64,000 nucleotides of DNA from Solen grandis (Eukaryota; Mollusca; Bivalvia; Adapedonta; Solenidae): assembly GCA_021229015.1 (NCBI GenBank), contig CM037780.1, forward strand, positions 68,765,587 through 68,829,586, read 5' to 3'. The notes beneath the pieces were generated by a model that did no database searches, had not been told where the DNA came from, and saw nothing but the letters and a program-made list of their open reading frames with translations. The stretch's first letter is position 1. Each line of letters starts with the position of its first letter. This document shows, in pieces, positions 63,201 through 64,000 of this stretch. The translations under genes were made by a program, and so were the position numbers.

Positions 63201-63940
63201 TTGTAGTGTCTCTTTGTTTATCCTTATTATTCACACTCCAACAGTATATCAAATGATTTCGTTATTCTTTGTCACATAAAGCTTATTTATTTAGGAAGCA
63301 TGTCTATGGTTTCAGTATAATTGGTCTGTCGCGATATTAATGCGCAGCGTTTCAGACACAGTTTCTATCGTTGCTGTCATGTGTCCTATACTAATTCCTT
63401 ACCACAAATGTCTCTTCTATCCGTAGACATCTTTTCAGGGCGAGTACAGCCAACATCTGCAAATACAGTAAAATCTCTTGTAAGAAAAATGTCAACAACA
63501 TTAAGGCTATAATTCCCTTACCTTCATCTTAATAAAAACTATAAAATCAGACAAGCTATATTAGACACGTTGTTGATGAACCTAAAACGAAGTTCTATCT
63601 TTCTTTTTTATTTGCTCATAAATAGACAGTTTATCTTTTTGAGTGTTCACTTTTCTAAGCGATGTAGTTATTTTTTTAGGTTAAAAATTCCGGTATTGCA
63701 GAATGACTGACTATCACTTTTATGTACATTCCAGGTACTGCTATTCTGGCGATACGGTACAATCATGTCTCCAGGGATTCCATCATGTGCATCGGAGCGA
63801 TAACGATGTTGAAGACTGGAGTGGTACTAGAGTGGGCCTTCGTCCTGTTTGCCTTGATCTTGCCCTTCGGCTTCTTCGGAAGCGCCTACATTATCACGCG
63901 ATCTTGTTGGTTACGGGATGATAAAGTCGAACCCGTGTGA
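42437..63940 (+). CDS. Four-transmembrane protein gene, TMEM272-like (whole gene, six exons)
   Basis: Joining 42437-42665, 50558-50740, 55550-55786, 57228-57296, 57894-58100 and 63735-63940 gives 1131 bases: 376 codons and a TGA. Every intron is GT-AG and phase 1. Residues 1-216 are a hydrophilic, Ser/Asp-rich N-terminal tail. TM1 is about 222-240, TM2 about 251-273, TM3 about 292-315 and TM4 about 342-363, with a short C-tail ending DDKVEPV. The segment G240-TLGLTNCSVEVMINYFLIVDG matches the G-x3-L-x2-C-x4-I-x2-YLIV-x-G pattern I associate with TMEM272-like proteins. Function in that family is poorly known. Introns are 7.9, 4.8, 1.4, 0.6 and 5.6 kb and are full of mobile elements. The least certain junctions are the exon 3 donor and whether a 5' UTR exon precedes 42437. 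Confidence 0.7.
42801..43001 (-). mobile_element. SINE (family 2), minus strand, internally deleted
   Basis: The plus strand starts TTGTTTGTTTGTGTGTTGGG, then TTTAACGTCCAACCGAC, the inverse of the SINE 3' end. It continues through GTCATTTGGAGAC, TGCAGTATTACGCCGTAG and CTGGTCAACCCGTCCTG, and ends near CAACCGGAGAC, the inverse of the A-box region. The middle B-box part is shortened. Confidence 0.7.
44125..44205 (+). repeat. tRNA-like sequence with consensus B box
   Basis: ATCATTCGCCCTGTAAGAGA followed by CCCCGGGTTCGCATCCCGG, an excellent B box with a paired T-stem. The A-box side is weak, so this is a SINE remnant or tRNA pseudogene rather than a working tRNA. Confidence 0.5.
44688..44724 (+). 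repeat. (GA)n microsatellite
   Basis: GAGAGAGAGATAGAGAGAGA, continued to 44724 with one AAAG interruption. Confidence 0.85.
45889..46156 (+). mobile_element. tRNA-derived SINE (family 2)
   Basis: The head CCCTTTGGTCAAGTAGTCAG and B box GAGGTTCGATTCCCGGCC are followed by ACACCAAAGTCGTAAAATGG, GCTCAGCATATAAGGGTAG, TGATATCGCAGTGTGGCAGC and the end AATGGGTGTTAAAC. The junction before the GCTCAGC word is shortened relative to 40358-40656. Confidence 0.75.
46341..48101 (+). mobile_element. Helentron-like tandem-repeat element (family B), copy 1, with nested insert
   Basis: Subterminal repeat AGCTCGACTTTTCGAA (46341-46356), then a GTCGGCGTTGGCG stretch, then ~150-165-bp monomers beginning near GGTTAAAGTTTTGCATGCAA and ending ATTATGGCCCCTTTTTAAC. 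At the right end come the inverse subterminal repeat TTTGAATAGTCGAGC (48061-48075), the hairpin GCTGTC-CTCT-GACAGC (48078-48093) and CTTGTTT (48095-48101). A second family (46893-47524) is inserted between monomers. A second copy lies in the same orientation at 50782-52221 in intron 2. It has no coding capacity. Confidence 0.75.
46893..47524 (+). mobile_element. Helentron-like tandem-repeat element (family C), nested in family B
   Basis: A perfect 13-bp subterminal repeat: AGTCCCCTACCGG (46893-46905) against CCGGTAGGGGACT (47480-47492). After the left repeat come a short hairpin (CCGGTGTTTACACCGG) and GTCCGTCCGTCTGTCCG microsatellite. Three monomers of about 120-140 bp follow, of the form GATCCCGCGATAACTAAGCA, TTGATGAAACTTGGTATATG and GGTTGCTATGGTAA. 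The 3' end has the hairpin GTGTTG-CATA-CAACAC (47497-47512) and CTTGTT (47519-47524). The family B monomer sequence resumes directly afterwards. Confidence 0.75.
48206..48236 (+). repeat. (CA)n microsatellite
   Basis: About 15 CA dinucleotides in intron 1. Confidence 0.9.
48290..48415 (+). mobile_element. LINE 3' end with (TCTGT)n tail
   Basis: CTTGTACAAGTCATAAATAA then AGATCTGTTCTGTTCTG: an AATAAA hexamer followed at once by a short pentamer tail. The 5' limit is not defined. Confidence 0.45.
48680..48960 (+). mobile_element. tRNA-derived SINE (family 2)
   Basis: The head CAATGGCCGGTTGGTAAGAG, B box TAGTTCGATCCCCGGCC, body ACCAAAGTCATAAAAATGG, CTTGGGGCTAAGCATAAAAA, CATGATACTGCAGAGTGACA and CTCCAAATTGATTAAC parallel the other full-length copies. 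Confidence 0.75.
49738..49817 (+). mobile_element. SINE 3' fragment (family 2)
   Basis: TGACAGCACTATCTGTCGAA, then ATGATCTCCAAATAACTAAA and GTGGTGGGACGCTTAACCC, the 3' third of family 2. Confidence 0.65.
50000..50095 (-). mobile_element. SINE fragment (family 2), minus strand
   Basis: On plus, GTTTGTTTGTTTGGATTTAA then CGTCCCGCCGACAATATAG is the inverse of the SINE 3' end; it jumps to TAGTCCTGGAACTTCCCTGA and GCTAAGCGCCAATCAAG from the middle of the element. Confidence 0.65.
50558..50740 (+). CDS. Exon 2 of the four-TM gene
   Basis: Acceptor ATGTTACAG|AT and donor CTCAG|GTATTC, phase 1 at both ends, 183 bases without a stop. Encodes about residues 77-137 of the cytosolic tail, including PLQTSNTDRPTG and SSIDFDTLFENPSKFHPKLR. 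It was found by extending the gene model upstream: the single leftover base joins exon 3 in frame. No domain is recognised. Confidence 0.6.
50782..52221 (+). mobile_element. Helentron-like tandem-repeat element (family B), copy 2
   Basis: Subterminal repeats AGCTCGACTATTCGAA (50782-50797) and TTTTGAATAGTCGAGC (52180-52195). The GCCGTCGGCGTCGGCGTTGG stretch lies near 50831-50850. About eight monomers follow, of the form GGTTAAAGTTTTGCATGCAA, CTTATATCTCAGTATCCAGG, GATTTGAAACATCTTTAATA and ATTATGGCCCCTTTTTAAC. The 3' hairpin GCTGTC-CTCT-GACAGC is at 52198-52213 and the terminus is CTTGCTT. It closely resembles copy 1 but lacks the nested insert. Confidence 0.75.
52819..53026. mobile_element. TA-flanked MITE (CTGTRAAAYCATTAATTTTCG ends)
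   Basis: The left end CTGTGAAATCATTAATTTTC (52819 on) and the inverse of the right end, CTGTAAAACCATTAATTTTC, match at 17 or 18 of 20 bases. TA flanks both sides (52817-52818, 53027-53028). It is 208 bp with no coding capacity. A TA duplication fits a Tc1/mariner-type or related DNA transposon derivative. Confidence 0.75.
53029..55275. other. Intron 2 interior, no further feature seen
   Basis: AT-rich DNA. Open frames at 53714-53959 and 53901-54224 on minus lack recognisable domains or splice context. Confidence 0.45.
55276..55328 (+). mobile_element. Fragment of the TTAA-type hairpin MITE
   Basis: ACCATGAAAAGACCTATGCG, AACAGCATAAAACCAGATCA and GCCTGCGAGTAA match positions 2371-2423 of copy 1. 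Breakage occurs exactly at the centre of the palindrome. Confidence 0.75.
55550..55786 (+). CDS. Exon 3 of the four-TM gene (tandem CAGCAG acceptor)
   Basis: The acceptor lies in CCACACAGCAG, so splicing at 55549 or 55552 differs by one codon (with or without Ala). Encodes about residues 138-216, the end of the cytosolic tail: DEGVYSFDNDSPRSAELDEE, PPPSSRKLSRIDS and GFKRRVANDINHKYCS. The donor chosen, CTCTT|GTAGGT at 55786, is the only nearby one keeping phase 1 with exon 4. A GTACTG at 55776 gives the wrong phase. Confidence 0.65.
55787..57227 (+). other. Intron 3 of the four-TM gene
   Basis: Ends TTTTTTCAG. Holds a CAACAA-rich stretch (55975-56020), a GTCTGTCTGTCTG microsatellite after ACATAGGGATGTCC (about 56450-56495), and a tRNA-like A box (TAGTTCAGTCGGTAGAGTG at about 56670-56690) with a poor B box. 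No other exon was seen. Confidence 0.5.
57228..57296 (+). CDS. Exon 4 of the four-TM gene (TM1)
   Basis: A 69-base exon between TTTTTTCAG|AT and GTAG|GTGAGT, phase 1 on both sides. Encodes YVRCDDMVFIFLYIVFGMAY then ICV plus the first base of Gly240. This is the first membrane span. Strong splice sites and exact phase agreement support it in spite of its small size. Confidence 0.75.
57297..57893 (+). other. Intron 4 of the four-TM gene
   Basis: 597 bases from GTGAGT to ATTCCCAG, AT-rich, no other feature seen. Confidence 0.7.
57894..58100 (+). CDS. Exon 5 of the four-TM gene (TM2 and start of TM3)
   Basis: Acceptor TTCCCAG|GA, donor GGTG|GTGCGT, phase 1 on both sides, 69 codons. Encodes TLGLTNCSVEVMINYFLIVD, the span-two remainder (GMLSVFIFPISIM), a charged loop (EWTKHIGNCVEDEKKIGRG) and VFFTLVTVLRSCAAIGG. 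C247 and the following YFLIVDG are the family-like residues; C282 in the loop may pair with another cysteine. An alternative donor three bases earlier (ATTG|GTGGTG) would remove one Gly. Confidence 0.8.
58846..59116 (+). repeat. Interspersed repeat related to 4088-4912
   Basis: Starts TTTGGTACCTTTTGATTTAG and ends CTCTCAGTGCTATCAGCGCT followed by TTGAT. The interior matches 4088-4287. Both ends resemble those of the longer repeat at 62231-62985, so the two may be short and long members of one superfamily of non-autonomous elements. Confidence 0.55.
60852..61085 (-). mobile_element. TTAA-flanked hairpin MITE (piggyBac-like), copy 2
   Basis: Reverse-orientation copy of 2352-2585 with the same 234-bp length. 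TTAA is at 60848-60851 and 61086-61089. The ends read CCCTTTCCCTCATATAGAC and CCTCTATGAGGGAAAGTG. The internal palindrome around CAGCCTGCGAGTTACTCGCA is intact. Confidence 0.85.
62231..62985 (+). repeat. ~750-bp interspersed repeat, inverse partner of 10459-11187
   Basis: Starts TTTGGTTCCTTTTGATTTAA and ends CTGACAGTGCTCTCAGTGCT then TTGATTTTT. Inside is a hairpin around TCGACCTCTC (62309-62345), then the shared words listed for the left copy. The two copies face each other about 51 kb apart and differ by point changes and small indels. It has no coding capacity. Confidence 0.65.
63735..63940 (+). CDS. Exon 6 of the four-TM gene (TM3 end, TM4, stop)
   Basis: Acceptor CATTCCAG|GT joins the single G of exon 5 to make Gly309. 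Encodes TAILAIRYNHVSRDSIMCIG, an amphipathic AITMLKTGVVLEW, the fourth span (AFVLFALILPFGFFGSAYII) and a short tail TRSCWLRDDKVEPV before TGA at 63938-63940. GC content is visibly higher than the surroundings, as expected for coding sequence. No polyadenylation signal is seen in the last 60 bases of the window, so the 3' UTR continues outside. Confidence 0.75.
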
Positions 63941-64000
63941 TAACATGTTACAAACAATATGCTCGTATACGTGGCATTCTGTAAAAGCGTCTGGGGTGTC

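Larger units (their letters stand above)
58101..63734 (+). other. Intron 5 of the four-TM gene (5.6 kb)
   Basis: Begins GTGCGT and ends CATTCCAG. Contains the repeat at 58846-59116, an anonymous block (59120-60850) with an inverted word pair CATCGTCGGAAGC (59787-59799 against 60088-60100), the TTAA-type MITE copy (60852-61085), an AAAT-type tract (about 61728-61758), and the second arm of the long inverted pair (62231-62985). No other exon was recognised. Confidence 0.55.

Overview
This window is nuclear DNA from an animal, most likely a bivalve mollusc and probably a heterodont clam. The evidence is an AT-rich, intron- and repeat-dominated sequence, tRNA-derived SINEs of the type common in bivalves, CR1/L2/jockey-type LINEs, and several families of small elements with internal tandem repeats. 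Protein-coding sequence is a few percent of the window. A 100-base run of N at 20136-20235 marks an assembly gap.

Layout, left to right. Positions 1-11700 are intergenic and carry a tandem-monomer repeat, a TTAA-flanked MITE (2352-2585), a SINE, a Helentron-like element on the minus strand (4288-4856), LINE 3' ends, and one arm of a long inverted repeat pair (10459-11187). At 11724-12211 on the minus strand lies the first coding exon of a class A GPCR, interrupted exactly inside its (D/E)RY motif. Positions 13684-18961 hold a decayed CR1/L2-like LINE with a complete-looking endonuclease and a broken reverse transcriptase. A tandem-repeat element (16721-18451) is inserted in its 3' UTR. Positions 19095-27800 hold a SINE, an AT-rich tandem array, the gap and otherwise anonymous DNA. 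At 27839-28666 (+) an intact single-exon gene encodes a type I membrane protein whose cytoplasmic tail has three YxN motifs. Positions 31104-31206 are a 103-bp fold-back element with a 9-bp target duplication, and 31721-32395 are a 45-bp minisatellite. Positions 36690-39924 hold a second, 5'-truncated LINE.

The right third is one plus-strand gene. Six exons at 42437-42665, 50558-50740, 55550-55786, 57228-57296, 57894-58100 and 63735-63940 chain in phase into a 376-residue four-transmembrane protein that resembles the TMEM272-like family. Its introns hold most of the mobile DNA of this part: SINEs, two copies of one Helentron-like element (one with a second family nested inside it), MITEs, and the second copies of two repeats seen at the left end.

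The most interesting pattern is not a gene. Five elements of four sequence families share one architecture: subterminal inverted repeats, a GC-rich microsatellite, tandem monomers of about 130-170 bp, a short 3' hairpin, and a terminus reading CTTGTT or CTTGCTT. Their monomers also share an internal word order despite little overall identity.
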